A stretch of DNA of 53,269 nt from Kutzneria sp. 744 (GTDB lineage Bacteria; Actinomycetota; Actinomycetes; Mycobacteriales; Pseudonocardiaceae): positions 7,463,966 to 7,517,234 of the forward strand of contig NZ_KK037166.1 in assembly GCF_000568255.1 (NCBI RefSeq), read 5' to 3'. This document shows positions 17,488 through 27,170 of this stretch, piece by piece. A program made the position numbers and the translations under genes. Numbering within the stretch: position 1 is the first letter of the stretch; each line of letters begins with the position of its first letter. The notes below the pieces were generated by a model that saw nothing but the letters and a program-made list of their open reading frames with translations, had not been told where the DNA came from and did no database searches.

Positions 17488-18453
17488 GTGACCGACGTCG
17501 TGCCCTCGCAGAACCAGCAGAGCAACCCGGACCCGGAGGAGCCCAAGCCGATCTCTTCCGAGTCCGAGCAGGCCGAGTCGGAGCCGGGTCTTCTCGCGGG
17601 CGCCGCCACGTCGCGCACGCGCCGTCGCCGCGGGCCCGAGAAGAAACGCTCGTTCTGGAAGGAACTGCCGATCCTGATCGTCACCGCGCTGGTGCTGACG
17701 ATCCTGATCCAGACCTTCCTGGCACGCGTCTACGTCATCCCGTCCGAGTCGATGGAGATGACCCTCGTCGGCTGCGACGGCTGCACCGACGACCGGGTCC
17801 TCGTCGACAAGCTGACCTACGACTTCGCGAACGTGTCGCCCGGCGACGTGATCGTGTTCAAGGCGCCGGACAACTGGGACAAGAGCGAGTTCCAGGCCCA
17901 GCAGTCGGACAATCCGATCGTGCGGGGCTTCGAGAACGCCGCCTCGGCCATCTCGCTGTACCCGCCCAACGAGTACGACCTGATCAAGCGCGTCGTCGCG
18001 GTCGGCGGTCAGACCGTGCAGTGCTGCGACAACAACCGGGTCGTCGTCGACGGCAAGCCGCTCAACGAGCCCTACATCTACTGGCGGCCCGACTATCCGC
18101 CGACGCAGATGACGTTCGGGCCGGTGAAGGTGCCGGACGGCAAGCTGTGGGTGATGGGCGACAACCGCAACAACTCCGACGACTCCCGACTGCAGGGTCA
18201 CGGCGACCTGCTGGCCGGCGCGGTCCCGGTGGCCAACGTGATCGGCAAGGCGCGGCTGATCGTGTTGCCGCCGCAGCGATGGGGCGGCGTGACCACCGTC
18301 GACCCGCAGGCCCAGGCCTCCGCGATCGGCGCGCCCGCCTGGCAGGAAGGGTTGCCGGCCGGCGTCGGCCTCGCCGCGGCCTTCCCGACCCTGTGGATCG
18401 GCCGCCGGATACGCCGCAAGATGTTCGGACTTTTCGCCAGGAGCGACAGCTGA
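17488..18453 (+). CDS. lepB: Signal peptidase I, second copy
   Basis: 321 residues from GTG 17488. A longer acidic cytoplasmic segment than the first copy, an anchor helix ([20 protein letters not shown]), catalytic Ser in [11 protein letters not shown] (about 87), Lys in [15 protein letters not shown] (about 165) and the standard [12 protein letters not shown] box. A hydrophobic C-terminal stretch ([12 protein letters not shown]) may be a second anchor. Paralogous lepB genes in a row after rplS are typical of filamentous actinomycetes, which have large secretomes. The rnhB GTG starts one base after its stop. Confidence 0.93.
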   Translation: MTDVVPSQNQQSNPDPEEPKPISSESEQAESEPGLLAGAATSRTRRRRGPEKKRSFWKELPILIVTALVLTILIQTFLARVYVIPSESMEMTLVGCDGCTDDRVLVDKLTYDFANVSPGDVIVFKAPDNWDKSEFQAQQSDNPIVRGFENAASAISLYPPNEYDLIKRVVAVGGQTVQCCDNNRVVVDGKPLNEPYIYWRPDYPPTQMTFGPVKVPDGKLWVMGDNRNNSDDSRLQGHGDLLAGAVPVANVIGKARLIVLPPQRWGGVTTVDPQAQASAIGAPAWQEGLPAGVGLAAAFPTLWIGRRIRRKMFGLFARSDS

Positions 18454-18454
18454 G

Positions 18455-19228
18455 GTGGTAGTCGCGGGCAACGAGCTCCGGCCGCAGCGGGCGGTCATCC
18501 GGGGCAGCACGGGCAACTGGGCTTTGCAGTCGGCGCTGGACCGACGTGGTTTAGGACCCGTCGCCGGCGTTGACGAGGCCGGCCGGGGCGCCTGCGCGGG
18601 GCCGCTGGTCGTCGCGTCGTGCGTGCTGCGGCCCGGCGACGCCCGCAGGCTGGAGGGGCTCACCGACTCCAAGCTGCTCACCGAGAACGCCCGTGAGCGG
18701 ATGTACGACCTGGTGCTGGCCCGCGCGCTGGACTTCGCCGTCATCGTCATCCCGCCGGCCGAGGTCGACCGCATCGGCGTGCACGTGGCCAACATCGAGG
18801 GCATGCGGCGCGCGGTGGCCCAGCTCACCACCCATCCGGGTTATGTTCTGGTCGACGGCTTCAAGGTGCCGGGCCTCACCGCGCCCAGCACCGCCGTCAT
18901 CAAGGGGGATCAGGTGGTGGCCTGCGTGGCCGCCGCCTCGGTGCTCGCCAAGGTGACCAGGGACCGGATCATGACGGAATTGCACCAGGAGCTGCCGCGT
19001 TACGGCTTTGACGTGCACAAGGGCTACTGCACCGCCGAGCACACCGCCGCGTTGAACGAGCACGGCCCGACCGCCGAGCACCGCTGGTCGTACGTGAACG
19101 TCGCCGCGGCCGGTCGATCGCACAACATGTGCCCTCCGCACGAGGTGGCACGCCGCGTGGTTCAGAATGGAGCGTCCCCGGAGGTCGGGGTACCTGGCTC
19201 ACGACGAGGAGGGACGCGGGTCCGATGA
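18455..19228 (+). CDS. rnhB: Ribonuclease HII
   Basis: 257 residues. Removes RNA from RNA-DNA hybrids and misinserted ribonucleotides. Catalytic motifs: [17 protein letters not shown] (Asp-Glu), the Asp in [11 protein letters not shown] and the later KVTRDRIM. An N-terminal extension of about 35 residues precedes the fold, and the C-terminus extends to overlap the next gene by four bases. GTG start immediately after lepB suggests co-transcription. Confidence 0.94.
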   Translation: MVVAGNELRPQRAVIRGSTGNWALQSALDRRGLGPVAGVDEAGRGACAGPLVVASCVLRPGDARRLEGLTDSKLLTENARERMYDLVLARALDFAVIVIPPAEVDRIGVHVANIEGMRRAVAQLTTHPGYVLVDGFKVPGLTAPSTAVIKGDQVVACVAAASVLAKVTRDRIMTELHQELPRYGFDVHKGYCTAEHTAALNEHGPTAEHRWSYVNVAAAGRSHNMCPPHEVARRVVQNGASPEVGVPGSRRGGTRVR

Positions 19229-19566
19229 GCGCGGAGGATCTCGAGAAGTACGAGACCGAGATGGAGCTTCAGCTCTACAAGGAGTACCGCGACATCGTCG
19301 GTCAGTTCTCCTACGTTGTGGAGACCGAGCGCCGGTTCTACCTGGCCAATGCCGTCGACGTCCAGGTGCGCAACGCCGAGGGCGAGGTCTACTTCGAGGT
19401 GCGGATGTCCGACGCCTGGGTGTGGGACATGTACCGCCCGGCGCGCTTCGTCAAGAACGTCCGGGTGATCACCTTCAAGGACGTCAACGTCGAGGAGCTG
19501 GACAAGCCCGATCTCCGTCTGCCCGAGGACGGCCCCTTCGGCGCCGGCGGCGGCCCCGCCACCTGA
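19225..19566 (+). CDS. DUF2469 family protein
   Basis: 113 residues. [20 protein letters not shown] is the nearly invariant start of this actinobacterial family; [14 protein letters not shown] follows. Function is not known. It nearly always follows rnhB and precedes yraN, and is probably co-translated with rnhB (4-base overlap). The ribosome site is GAGGAGGG 11 bases upstream, rather far. A strong terminator follows at 19583. Confidence 0.92.
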   Translation: MSAEDLEKYETEMELQLYKEYRDIVGQFSYVVETERRFYLANAVDVQVRNAEGEVYFEVRMSDAWVWDMYRPARFVKNVRVITFKDVNVEELDKPDLRLPEDGPFGAGGGPAT

Positions 19567-19582
19567 CGGTCGTGTCGCGAAG

Positions 19583-19613
19583 AGGGGCTCCACCCTGCGG
19601 GTGGAGCCCCTTT
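19583..19613 (+). terminator. Rho-independent terminator after DUF2469
   Basis: AGGGGCTCCACCC (19583-19595) pairs with GGGTGGAGCCCCT (19599-19611), 13 bp with a 3-base loop, followed by TT. It ends the lepB-rnhB-DUF2469 unit. Confidence 0.88.
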
Positions 19614-19779
19614 CCACACCTGCCGCACCCCCGCGAGTCCCGCCCAGCGTCACACCGAACCCCGGAAAATTCTTCATCTGTCGGCCGGGGCGTGCCCGCC
19701 TTCTCGGTTTGCCGCGCGCACTCGGCCCCGCCCCACCCAACCACACGATCCTGGCGTGCGGCCGACTTCGACCACAGCC

Positions 19780-19805
19780 TGTGGACAACTTCCGAGTTGT
19801 CCACA
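19780..19805. promoter_or_regulatory. Two inverted DnaA-box sequences upstream of yraN
   Basis: TGTGGACAA (19780-19788) and TTGTCCACA (19797-19805) are both exact copies of the preferred actinobacterial DnaA box, facing each other with 8 bases between. Together they form a 10-bp perfect inverted repeat with a 6-base loop. They lie 52 bases before the yraN start. DnaA-dependent control of the competence-type genes yraN-comM-dprA, or DnaA titration, is possible. A chance hairpin is the alternative. Confidence 0.55.
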
Positions 19806-19856
19806 ACGGCGCGGACGGCGTAGCGACTACTGCGCCGTTCGGCGCACTGTCGACGC

Positions 19857-20240
19857 ATGACCCGCGATCAGTGCAGTGCAGTCAGCCCGGCCCAGCTGGG
19901 CAGGATGGGCGAGGAGCTGGCGGCCCTTTTCCTGGAGGGCCAAGGCCTGGTGGTGCTGTCCAGGAACTGGCGATGTCCCGAGGGTGAGCTGGACATCGTC
20001 GCCGTGGACCGCCGCACGGGCCTGCTCGTGGTGTGCGAGGTGAAGACCCGCTCGGGCACGGCCTACGGCAAGCCGGCCGAGGCGGTCGACTACATGAAGG
20101 CGACCCGGATCCGCCGGCTCACGCATCGATGGCGGGCGGCGTACCGGATCGCCTACTGCGACACGCGTTTCGACATCATCTCCATCCTCTGGCCGGGCCA
20201 CGGGCCGGCCCGCGTGGAGCACCTGCGGGGAGCCTTCTGA
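19857..20240 (+). CDS. yraN: YraN/UPF0102 family nuclease-like protein
   Basis: 127 residues. LGRMGEELAALFLEGQG opens the fold; the PD-(D/E)XK-like core is EGELDIVAVDR followed by LVVCEVKTRSG. Biochemical role is unclear, though the fold is that of Holliday-junction-resolvase-like nucleases. The stop overlaps the comM start (TGATG). The set yraN-comM-dprA is conserved in actinobacteria. Confidence 0.92.
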   Translation: MTRDQCSAVSPAQLGRMGEELAALFLEGQGLVVLSRNWRCPEGELDIVAVDRRTGLLVVCEVKTRSGTAYGKPAEAVDYMKATRIRRLTHRWRAAYRIAYCDTRFDIISILWPGHGPARVEHLRGAF

Positions 20241-21749
20241 TGCCGCTGTCGCGCACGTGGTCGGTCGCGCTGCTCGGCGTGGACGGGGTGCCCGTGGAGA
20301 TCGAGGCCGACGTCAGCCACGGCAAACCCAAGGTGCAGCTGTTGGGCCTGCCCGACACGGCGCTGAACGAGTCCAAGGACCGCGTGCGGGCCGCGGTCCG
20401 GAACTCCGGCCTGGAGTGGCCGGACCAGGTCATGCTGGCGCTGTCCCCGGCCGACCTGCCCAAGGGCGGTTCCGGCTACGACCTCGGCCTGGCGTGTGCC
20501 GTGCTCGCCGGCGCCGGCAGCGTGCCGCAGACGAAGCTGGTCGGCACGGTGATGATCGGCGAACTGGCCCTGGACGGTCGGGTCAGGCCGGTCCGCGGTG
20601 TGCTGCCACGACTGCTCGCCGCCCGGCGGGCCGGTCTGAAGTGCGCCGTCGTGCCGGAGGAGTCGCTGGCCGAGGCCGCGCTCGTCGCCGGTATCCAGGC
20701 GCTCGGCGCCCATCGCCTCGCCGACGTGTTGTCCTGGCTGAAGGACGAGGAGTCGGGCCTGGTCACACCCCGTCCGCCCGTTCCGGCCGTCATGGCCCCG
20801 GGCCTGGATCTCGCCGACGTCGTCGGCCAGCCCGAGGCTCGGTGGGCGCTCGAGGTCTCCGCCGCCGGGGCGCACAACCCTGCTCGTCGGACCGCCGGGC
20901 ACCGGCAAAACCATGCTGGCCGAACGCATCACCGGGCTGTTGCCGCCGCTCACGCCGAACGAGGCGCTGGAGGTGACGGCCATCCACTCCATCGCCGGCA
21001 CGCTGTCTCCCAAAGTGCCGCTCATGACGGTGCCGACGCTCATCGCCCCACACCACTCGGCGTCCATGGCGTCCCTCATCGGCGGCGGCGTCGGCATGGC
21101 CCGACCCGGCGCGATCAGCCTGGCCCATCGCGGCGTGCTCTTCTTGGACGAAGCCTGCGAATTCGGCGGATCCCAGTTGGAGGCGCTGCGGACCGCCGTC
21201 GAGGAGGGCGAGATCCGGATCGCCCGCCGCGACGGCGTCGCGCGCTACCCCGCCCGATTCCAGTTGGTGCTGGCCACGAACCCGTGCCCCTGCGCGCCGA
21301 TCCGAGACGTCGACTGCAAATGCTCGCCGTACGAGCGGCGGCGGTACTTCTCGCGCCTGTCCGGGCCGCTGCTGGACCGCATCGACATCCGCACCCGGAT
21401 GCGGCCCATCCACGCCATGGACAACGCCGACCTCGGGCCGCCGGAGAGTTCTGCGACGGTGCGGGAGCGGGTCACCAAGGCTCGGGTGCGAGCGGCCGAG
21501 CGGTGGGCCGAGCACGGCTGGCAGACCAACGCCGAGGTGCCCGGACCGGCTCTGCGCCGCCATTTTCGACTGCCGGCCAAGGCCATGCGGCTGCTCGATC
21601 GAGGACTCGAGACGGGCTTCGTCAGCGCCCGTGGCGCGGACCGGTGCCTCCGCATCGCCTGGACGCTTGCCGACCTGGCCGAGAAGGACCGCCCGGACGG
21701 CGACGACGTCGGGGCCGCACTGGAGTTCCGGGACCGGAGGGCGGCGTGA
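20240..21749 (+). CDS. comM: Mg-chelatase-like ATPase ComM (YifB), frame broken at 20878-20880
   Basis: Hexameric AAA+ helicase that promotes branch migration during natural transformation. The N-terminal Lon-protease-like domain (SRTWSVALLGVDGVPVEIEA; DLPKGGSGYDLG) reads in one frame to VSAAGAHN. The Walker A (LVGPPGTGKTM) and everything after, including GVLFLDEACEFG (Walker B) and the cysteine-rich NPCPCAPIRDVDCKCSP, read in the next frame. Removing one C from the CCC run restores about 502 residues, the normal length. All motifs are intact, so an insertion error is likelier than gene decay. Starts inside the yraN stop; overlaps dprA by GTGA. Confidence 0.9.
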
Positions 21750-22870
21750 CGACCGACGATGCCCGGCTGGCCAGGGCTTATCTGCTCCGCGTGGCGGAGC
21801 CGCCGGCGCCCGACATGGTGTCTCTGGTGGCCGGCGTCGGACCGGTCCGGGCGGCCGAGATGGTCCGGTCCGGCGAGGTCGACACCGATGAGACAGCGGC
21901 GCGACGACACCTTGACTTCGCCGCGCGTGACCTGGAGGAGGCCGCGGGCCGGCAGACCCGCTTGGTGATCCCTGAGGACGAGGAGTGGCCGGCCTGGCAG
22001 TTGTTGGCCCTGGCCAACGCCGCCGCCCGAGACGTGCCGGGCATGACCGAGCCGTTGGGTCTCTGGGTGCGAGGGCGGGCCCGGCTCGACGAACTCGTCC
22101 AGGAGGCGGTCGCCGTGGTCGGCGCCAGGGCGGCCACCAGCTACGGCGAGCGAGTCGCCGCGGAGATCGCCTACGACCTCGCCCGGCAGTCCGTGACGAT
22201 CGTTTCCGGCGCGGCATACGGAATCGACGGCAGTGCGCACCGCGGAGCTCTCCGGGCCGACGGCCGTACGGTCGCGGTGCTGGCCTGCGGCGTCGATGTG
22301 GCCTATCCGGCGGGGCATACCGACCTGCTGGCCCGGATCGCGGCCACGGGGGCGGTGGTCAGCGAGTACCCGCCGGGCACCCGGCCGGCCAGACATCGTT
22401 TCCTGGTGCGGAATCGGCTCATCGCCGCGCTGGCCGCGGGCACGGTCGTGGTGGAGGCGGGCCGTCGAAGCGGTTCGAGAAACACCGCTGCGACAACAAG
22501 TGAGCTCGGCCGGCCGCTGATGGCGGTGCCCGGTCCGGTCACGTCGGCGATGTCGGTCGGCTGCCACGACCTGTTGCGCACGGCCGGGGCGAGCGCGGTG
22601 TGCTCCGCGGAGGACGTGTTGGCCGATGCCGGACGGATCGGTGTTGACGCAACTACTCGATCGGATGAACCCGCGCGGGCAACTGATGGTCTCGATCGGG
22701 TGATGCTGCGCGTGCACGAGGAGTTGCCAACTCGGGGCGGCGTGAGCGCCGAGCAGATCGCCGTCGGTTCCGGCGTGCCATTGTCGCGGGTCAGAGCGTT
22801 GCTGCCGGAACTGGAGTTGTTGGGGCTAGTCCAAAAGTGTGAGTCGGGGTGGTGCCGCGGACGGGGATGA
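21746..22870 (+). CDS. dprA: DNA-processing protein DprA
   Basis: 374 residues. Loads RecA on incoming single-stranded DNA. The Rossmann-like core is clear: VAVVGARAATSYGERVAAEI, IVSGAAYGIDGSAHRGAL, SEYPPGTRPARHRFLVRNRL and VVEAGRRSGSRNTA. The N-terminal helix-hairpin-helix-like region and a C-terminal winged helix (AEQIAVGSGVPLSRVRALL) are present. GTG start in the comM stop. The gap to xerC (22871-23054) shows nothing I recognise. Confidence 0.94.
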   Translation: MTTDDARLARAYLLRVAEPPAPDMVSLVAGVGPVRAAEMVRSGEVDTDETAARRHLDFAARDLEEAAGRQTRLVIPEDEEWPAWQLLALANAAARDVPGMTEPLGLWVRGRARLDELVQEAVAVVGARAATSYGERVAAEIAYDLARQSVTIVSGAAYGIDGSAHRGALRADGRTVAVLACGVDVAYPAGHTDLLARIAATGAVVSEYPPGTRPARHRFLVRNRLIAALAAGTVVVEAGRRSGSRNTAATTSELGRPLMAVPGPVTSAMSVGCHDLLRTAGASAVCSAEDVLADAGRIGVDATTRSDEPARATDGLDRVMLRVHEELPTRGGVSAEQIAVGSGVPLSRVRALLPELELLGLVQKCESGWCRGRG

Positions 22871-23054
22871 ACGGGCAGAGGCCACTCCAACGGGTGTGGC
22901 GATGCTTGACCACGAACGGGTTGCGGCGCACCGTGTTGGGCTATGTGCCGTCACACGAGGGTCATCCACGCGGGTGGACATCACAGGATCGGACGGGTCG
23001 GCTCGCTGAGGCCGCACGTCGCCTCGCCGCTCGCGGGGATGTGACACGCGTTCG

Positions 23055-24200
23055 ATGCCCTCTTCACGACGGCCGGCTGTGCAGGAGCTGATCCGGCTCC
23101 GCCAGCGGCTGCCCGCTGACGTCGAGGCGGTGCTCTCGGACTACGAGCGCCACCTCCGGCTGGAACGCAACCTCTCCGAGCACACCGTGCGCGCCTACCT
23201 CGGCGACGTGGTGTCCCTGCTGGGACACCTGGCCCCACCCCCGCCGAACGGCGACGCCGACCCCCCAACCACCCACGCCGCCGCCGATGCCGCCGACGAT
23301 CGGCACCGTGCTGCCGGCGACCACGCTGTCGGCGACGGCGCTGCCGATGGCCAGGCTCGCGATGCTGGCGACCGGACTGGCAACGCCGATGGCCGGGGCC
23401 GCGACGCCGGCGAGGAGCCGCTGGCGGTCGCGGTGGCCGATATCGACCTGGCCGGGCTGCGCGGCTGGCTCGGGAGGCTCCGTGCCGCTGGGTCGAGCCG
23501 GTCGACGCTGGCCAGGCGGTCGGCGGCGGCCCGGACCTTTACCGCCTGGGCCCGTCGGCGCGGTCATCTGGCGGCCGATCCGGGGCAGCTGCTGATGGCT
23601 CCGCGACCGCAGCGGACGCTGCCGGGAGTGCTCCGCAAGGAGCAGGCCGCGGCGATGCTGGATGCCGCCGAAAGCGGGGCGGCGGAAGGCGCGGCGGTTG
23701 CTCTGCGTGACCAAACTCTGTTGGAGCTGCTCTACGCCACGGGCGTCCGGGTGTCCGAGGCGTGCGGCCTCGACCTGGGCGACGTGGACTACTCCAGCCG
23801 AGTGATTCGCGTGCTCGGCAAGGGCGGCCGCGAGCGTGTCGTGCCGTTCGGCGCACCGGCCGAACGGGCGCTGCGCCGCTGGCTCGCCGAGGGGCGATCT
23901 GCCCTGGTCAGGCCCGGTTCGCCGGCCGCGCTGCTGCTCGGCGCACGGGGCGGAAGACTCGATCAGCGGACGGCTCGCAAGATCGTGCACGGGGCCGTCG
24001 GTGCGGTACCCGGAGCAGTCGACACGGGGCCGCACGGCCTAAGGCACTCGGCCGCCACGCACCTGCTGGAAGGGGGAGCGGACCTGCGGACCGTCCAAGA
24101 GCTGCTCGGTCACGCTACGCTAGCCACCACGCAGCTCTACACCCACGTCACCGTCGAACGGCTTAAGGCGATCCATGAGCGAACCCACCCCCGTTCCTGA
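23055..24200 (+). CDS. xerC: Tyrosine recombinase XerC with a low-complexity insert
   Basis: 381 residues, about 70 longer than usual. The N-terminal core-binding domain starts normally ([20 protein letters not shown]). Between VVSLLGHLA and [14 protein letters not shown] there is an Ala, Gly, Asp and Arg-rich stretch of about 66 residues (about 60-125). The catalytic domain is complete: Arg in [12 protein letters not shown], Lys in [40 protein letters not shown] with the Tyr nucleophile. With XerD it resolves chromosome dimers at dif. The insert falls in a loop and probably does not abolish activity. The stop overlaps the whiG start by 26 bases. Confidence 0.9.
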   Translation: MPSSRRPAVQELIRLRQRLPADVEAVLSDYERHLRLERNLSEHTVRAYLGDVVSLLGHLAPPPPNGDADPPTTHAAADAADDRHRAAGDHAVGDGAADGQARDAGDRTGNADGRGRDAGEEPLAVAVADIDLAGLRGWLGRLRAAGSSRSTLARRSAAARTFTAWARRRGHLAADPGQLLMAPRPQRTLPGVLRKEQAAAMLDAAESGAAEGAAVALRDQTLLELLYATGVRVSEACGLDLGDVDYSSRVIRVLGKGGRERVVPFGAPAERALRRWLAEGRSALVRPGSPAALLLGARGGRLDQRTARKIVHGAVGAVPGAVDTGPHGLRHSAATHLLEGGADLRTVQELLGHATLATTQLYTHVTVERLKAIHERTHPRS

Positions 24201-25134
24201 GGACGCCGGGGGAGGTTCCCGCACGGCAACCGTGCCCTCCCTGGAGACACGCGCCCCGGAGACGACAACGATGCGCAACGGCAGCCACGGTCCGGCCGCC
24301 GGAGGCTCGCGGGGCTCGTATGGTGCGGGCCAGCCCGACGGGGTCCTTCCCGGTGACCAGCGCACGGCCGACGACGTCGAAGCCGGCATCGTCGCGCTGT
24401 GGCGCAGCTACGGCGCGAGCCGGGTCCAGGAGTTGCGGGACCGACTCGTGCTGCACTACGCGCCGCTGGTCAAGTACGTCGCCGGCCGCGTCGGCACCGG
24501 CCTGCCCGCCCATGTCGACGTGGGCGACCTGATCCAGTCGGGCATCTTCGGCCTGGTCGACGCCATCGAGAAGTTCGAGCCCGAGCGCGGCCTCAAGTTC
24601 GAGACCTACGCCATGCAGCGCATTCGCGGCGCCATCCTCGACGACCTGCGCTCCCAGGACTGGGTTCCCCGCTCCGTGCGCAGCCGCGCCCGCGACGTCG
24701 AGCGTGCTCTCGAACGCCTCGGCGGACGCCTACAGCGCACTCCCACCGACTCCGAGCTGGCCAACGAGCTGTCGATCACCATCAGCGAGCTGCGGGAGCT
24801 CTACGCCCAGCTCCAGCTGACCAGCGTCGTCGCCCTCGACGAGCTCATCGCCGCCGGCCGCGGCACCGCCTCCCTGGCCGAGACCCTGCCCGACGACTAC
24901 GCCGAGGACCCCGTCGCCAACCTCGTCGACCAGGACAGCCGCCGCCAACTCGCCGACGCCATCGCCCAGTTGGCCGAACGGGACCGCATCGTCGTCACCC
25001 TCTATTACTTCGAGAACCTGACCCTGGCCGAGATCGGCCGCGTTCTCGGCGTCACCGAGTCCCGTGTCTGCCAACTCCACACCCGCGCCGTCCTCCGCCT
25101 GCGCACCAAGCTCGCCGAGCAGTCCGAGAGCTGA
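24175..25134 (+). CDS. whiG: WhiG/FliA-type sigma factor
   Basis: 319 residues. An N-terminal low-complexity extension of about 60 residues precedes sigma regions 2 ([39 protein letters not shown]), 3 ([20 protein letters not shown]) and 4 ([35 protein letters not shown]). In Streptomyces, WhiG commits aerial hyphae to sporulation and its gene lies in the same rnhB-dprA-rpsB neighbourhood, so WhiG is favoured over a motility sigma. ATG 24175 has AAGG 7 bases upstream; the internal ATG 24271 is an alternative. An anti-sigma factor is not encoded nearby. Confidence 0.88.
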   Translation: MSEPTPVPEDAGGGSRTATVPSLETRAPETTTMRNGSHGPAAGGSRGSYGAGQPDGVLPGDQRTADDVEAGIVALWRSYGASRVQELRDRLVLHYAPLVKYVAGRVGTGLPAHVDVGDLIQSGIFGLVDAIEKFEPERGLKFETYAMQRIRGAILDDLRSQDWVPRSVRSRARDVERALERLGGRLQRTPTDSELANELSITISELRELYAQLQLTSVVALDELIAAGRGTASLAETLPDDYAEDPVANLVDQDSRRQLADAIAQLAERDRIVVTLYYFENLTLAEIGRVLGVTESRVCQLHTRAVLRLRTKLAEQSES

Positions 25135-25205
25135 CCCGTCCCCGGTCCACGACCGAACAGCTGGAATGGATGCGCTCCCCGCGCACACTGCCCAGCTGAC
25201 TCCGC

Positions 25206-25808
25206 TCAGTTCGCGGCGTTGATCGTGATCGAGGTGACCGAGGCGTTGTCCACGCCGATGCGGGGGACCGGGACGCCGGGCGTGGGTGGCTCGGCGGTGG
25301 AGGCCATGCGGACCGGGCCGCCGTGGGTGACCAGCACGATGTCGAGGCCCGGCCGAGCGTCGGCGTGACGCTGGAAGGCGCGGTGCACCCGGTCGTACAT
25401 GTCGGCGATGCTCTCGCCGGCGTCGGGGCGCAGGAAGGGCTCGCGCCACAGGCGGTCGACGGTGTCCTGCGCGGTCGGGTCGTCGGCGAAGGGCGAGTCG
25501 AGCCGATGACCTTCCAGGACGCCGAGATTCTGTTCGCGGATCTCGGGATCGAACTCCAGCGCGAGATCAAGGCGGGCGGCGATGATCTCGGCCGTCTCGC
25601 GGGCCCGGGGCAGGTCGCTGGCGATGACGGCGGCGGGCCGCGGCCGCTCGGCCAGAAGCTCGGCGGTGAGCCGAGCCTGGGCCCGACCGGCGGCGGTGAG
25701 GCCGCCGGCCTCGGGCGACTGGCCCTGGATGCGGCCGGCGAGGTTCCAGGTGCTCTCGCCGTGCCGGACCAGGTGCAGGACGCAGCGGCGGGTCGTCACG
25801 TCCGTCAT
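25206..25808 (-). CDS. Histidine phosphatase family protein
   Basis: 200 residues. LHLVRHGESTWNL is the phosphohistidine RHG motif; DLPRARETAEI, the Glu in REQNLGVLEGHRLDS and VLVTHGGPVRMA complete the catalytic set. Dephosphorylates a small phosphoester (phosphoglycerate-mutase fold). It is the last gene of a four-gene minus-strand operon with an adenylate-forming ligase, phosphosulfolactate synthase and a VOC protein. A ComB-type phosphatase is absent, so this enzyme could be the one that removes phosphate from phosphosulfolactate; that is inference from context only. ATG overlaps the VOC stop. Confidence 0.9.
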   Translation of the reverse strand: MTDVTTRRCVLHLVRHGESTWNLAGRIQGQSPEAGGLTAAGRAQARLTAELLAERPRPAAVIASDLPRARETAEIIAARLDLALEFDPEIREQNLGVLEGHRLDSPFADDPTAQDTVDRLWREPFLRPDAGESIADMYDRVHRAFQRHADARPGLDIVLVTHGGPVRMASTAEPPTPGVPVPRIGVDNASVTSITINAAN

Positions 25809-26206
25809 CAGTACTGCATGCGGGGGTCGTCGTAGTTCTTGAACTCGATCACGTTGCTCGACGGATCGGCCAGGAACAGCGTCCGGTGCTGCTCGGCCGT
25901 GCCCTCGAAGCGGATCTCCGGCCCCGAGAGCACCCGCAGCTTGCGGTGCTCCACCAGCCGCACCAGCCGATCGAAGTCCTCCGCCTGGGCGAAGCTCACC
26001 CCGAAGTGCCGCGGATAGGCCACGGCCTCGGCGGGCACGTCCTCGCACAGGTGGCAGACCAGTTGGTCCCCGAAGAAGTCCAGCGTGATCCGGTCCTCGT
26101 ACCGTCGGGCCAGCTTCGCGCCCAGCCCGAACACGTAGTACTCCAGCGCCTCGTCCAGATCCCGGGCCGGGACAGCGATGTGGCAGGCGTCGAACTGGTT
26201 GCGCAT
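25808..26206 (-). CDS. VOC (glyoxalase-fold) family protein
   Basis: 132 residues, a single vicinal-oxygen-chelate domain: CHIAVPARDLDEALEYY with an N-terminal His ligand, an internal LVCHLCEDV His, and SSNVIEFKNYDDP with the final Glu. Such enzymes use a divalent metal for isomerisation, dioxygenation or epimerisation. Substrate unknown. A ribosome site (AAAGGAAAG) lies close upstream. Coupled by ATGA to the phosphatase gene; a gap of 155 purine-biased bases separates it from the upstream ComA-family gene. Confidence 0.85.
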   Translation of the reverse strand: MRNQFDACHIAVPARDLDEALEYYVFGLGAKLARRYEDRITLDFFGDQLVCHLCEDVPAEAVAYPRHFGVSFAQAEDFDRLVRLVEHRKLRVLSGPEIRFEGTAEQHRTLFLADPSSNVIEFKNYDDPRMQY

Positions 26207-26361
26207 CCTCGTCTTTCCTTTGTCGTGTCAGGGTTTCAGGTGGGAGATGGAGCGGTGGCAGAGATGGTTGGGAGGGAGAAATGGGTGGTTTCGATCGAGT
26301 GGTGAGAGGGGGCGGAGGCGGTGCGGTGGTCATGGCGGGGAGCGGGGCGGAAGCGGGGTGG

Positions 26362-27126
26362 CTAGTTGGAGTGGGTGAGGGTGCGGGCGGTGGCGACGCC
26401 TGTGGTGAGGGAGAGCAGGGTGTCGCCGCGCAGGCCTCGGCGGAGGGTCTCCACGCCGACGACGTCGTGGGTGGCGATGTTGCCGAGGTTGACGTGGGGG
26501 CCGACGGTGCGGATGAGCTCGACCTGGAGGTCCTTGGTGGGGGCCTCGAACATGACGAAGGCGGGGTCGAGCGCGTCGAGGACGGCGGAGAGGACGTCGG
26601 AGCGCATGTGGCCGTCGGAGTCGGCGATGCCGCTGCGGCCGCTCTCCCGGGCCTCGGTGATGACCATGGCGGCGCCGGCGTCGAGGTCCTCGCGGAGCGC
26701 CTCGACCCAGTCGGAAGGGGTGAGCAGGGCGGAGCGGTCGGCGTCCTTGTAGCCGACCTCGGACAGCACGGGGCGGTGGGCGGACATCCGCCGCACGTAG
26801 TCGGCCTTGCTGCGCTGGTCGAGGGGGATGGTGCCGTTGGAGACCTCGATGTGGGTGGCCTGGGTCCGTTCGACCAGGGAGAGGTAGTCGCCGAGCTGGT
26901 CGGTCCACACGGCGTGCTCGAAGAGGGTGCCGCCGAAGTAGAAGTCGATGCCGGCCTCGCGCAGCACGGCGGTCTTGCGGTCGATGTCCTTGGTGACCAG
27001 GGCGGTGCCCCAGCCGAACTTGACCAGGTCGACGAGGTGCCCGTGGCTGTCGATCACGTCGGTGAAGGCGCCGGTCGGCAGGCCGGGATCGATCATCATG
27101 GTGGTGCCGTGCCCGCCGCTGCTCAT
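26362..27126 (-). CDS. Phosphosulfolactate synthase (ComA family)
   Basis: 254 residues, TIM barrel. ComA-family enzymes add sulfite to phosphoenolpyruvate to give (2R)-phospho-3-sulfolactate, the first step of coenzyme M synthesis in methanogens; Bacillus YitD is a bacterial member. Signature blocks are all present: VKFGWGTALVTKDID, GGTLFEHAVW, HIEVSNGTIPL, VLSEVGYKD, DLDAGAAMVITEARESG, FEAPTKDLQVELIRTVG, VNLGNIA and the diagnostic VETLRRGLRGDT. ATG 27126 has AGGAGG 6 bases upstream; an ATG at 27174 overlapping the ligase stop, also with GGAGG, is an alternative adding 16 residues. Rare in actinobacteria; product in this organism unknown. Confidence 0.88.
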   Translation of the reverse strand: MSSGGHGTTMMIDPGLPTGAFTDVIDSHGHLVDLVKFGWGTALVTKDIDRKTAVLREAGIDFYFGGTLFEHAVWTDQLGDYLSLVERTQATHIEVSNGTIPLDQRSKADYVRRMSAHRPVLSEVGYKDADRSALLTPSDWVEALREDLDAGAAMVITEARESGRSGIADSDGHMRSDVLSAVLDALDPAFVMFEAPTKDLQVELIRTVGPHVNLGNIATHDVVGVETLRRGLRGDTLLSLTTGVATARTLTHSN

Positions 27127-27170
27127 GTGCTGCCTCCTGGACTGGTGTTCATGGTTCGGTGAAGGCGTGG

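Noticed and set aside
20033-22870. A 945-residue frame joining yraN, comM and dprA
   Set aside because: The middle of the frame is out of frame with ComM after 20878 and has no ComM motifs; each gene is recognisable separately.
23055-24200. Tyrosine recombinase as a phage or integrative-element integrase
   Set aside because: Position between dprA and rpsB and the motif set match chromosomal XerC; no attachment repeats or mobile genes are seen.
25135-25205. Terminator between whiG and the phosphatase gene
   Set aside because: Only CAGCTG repeats separated by about 27 bases are seen; the pairing is too weak to call.
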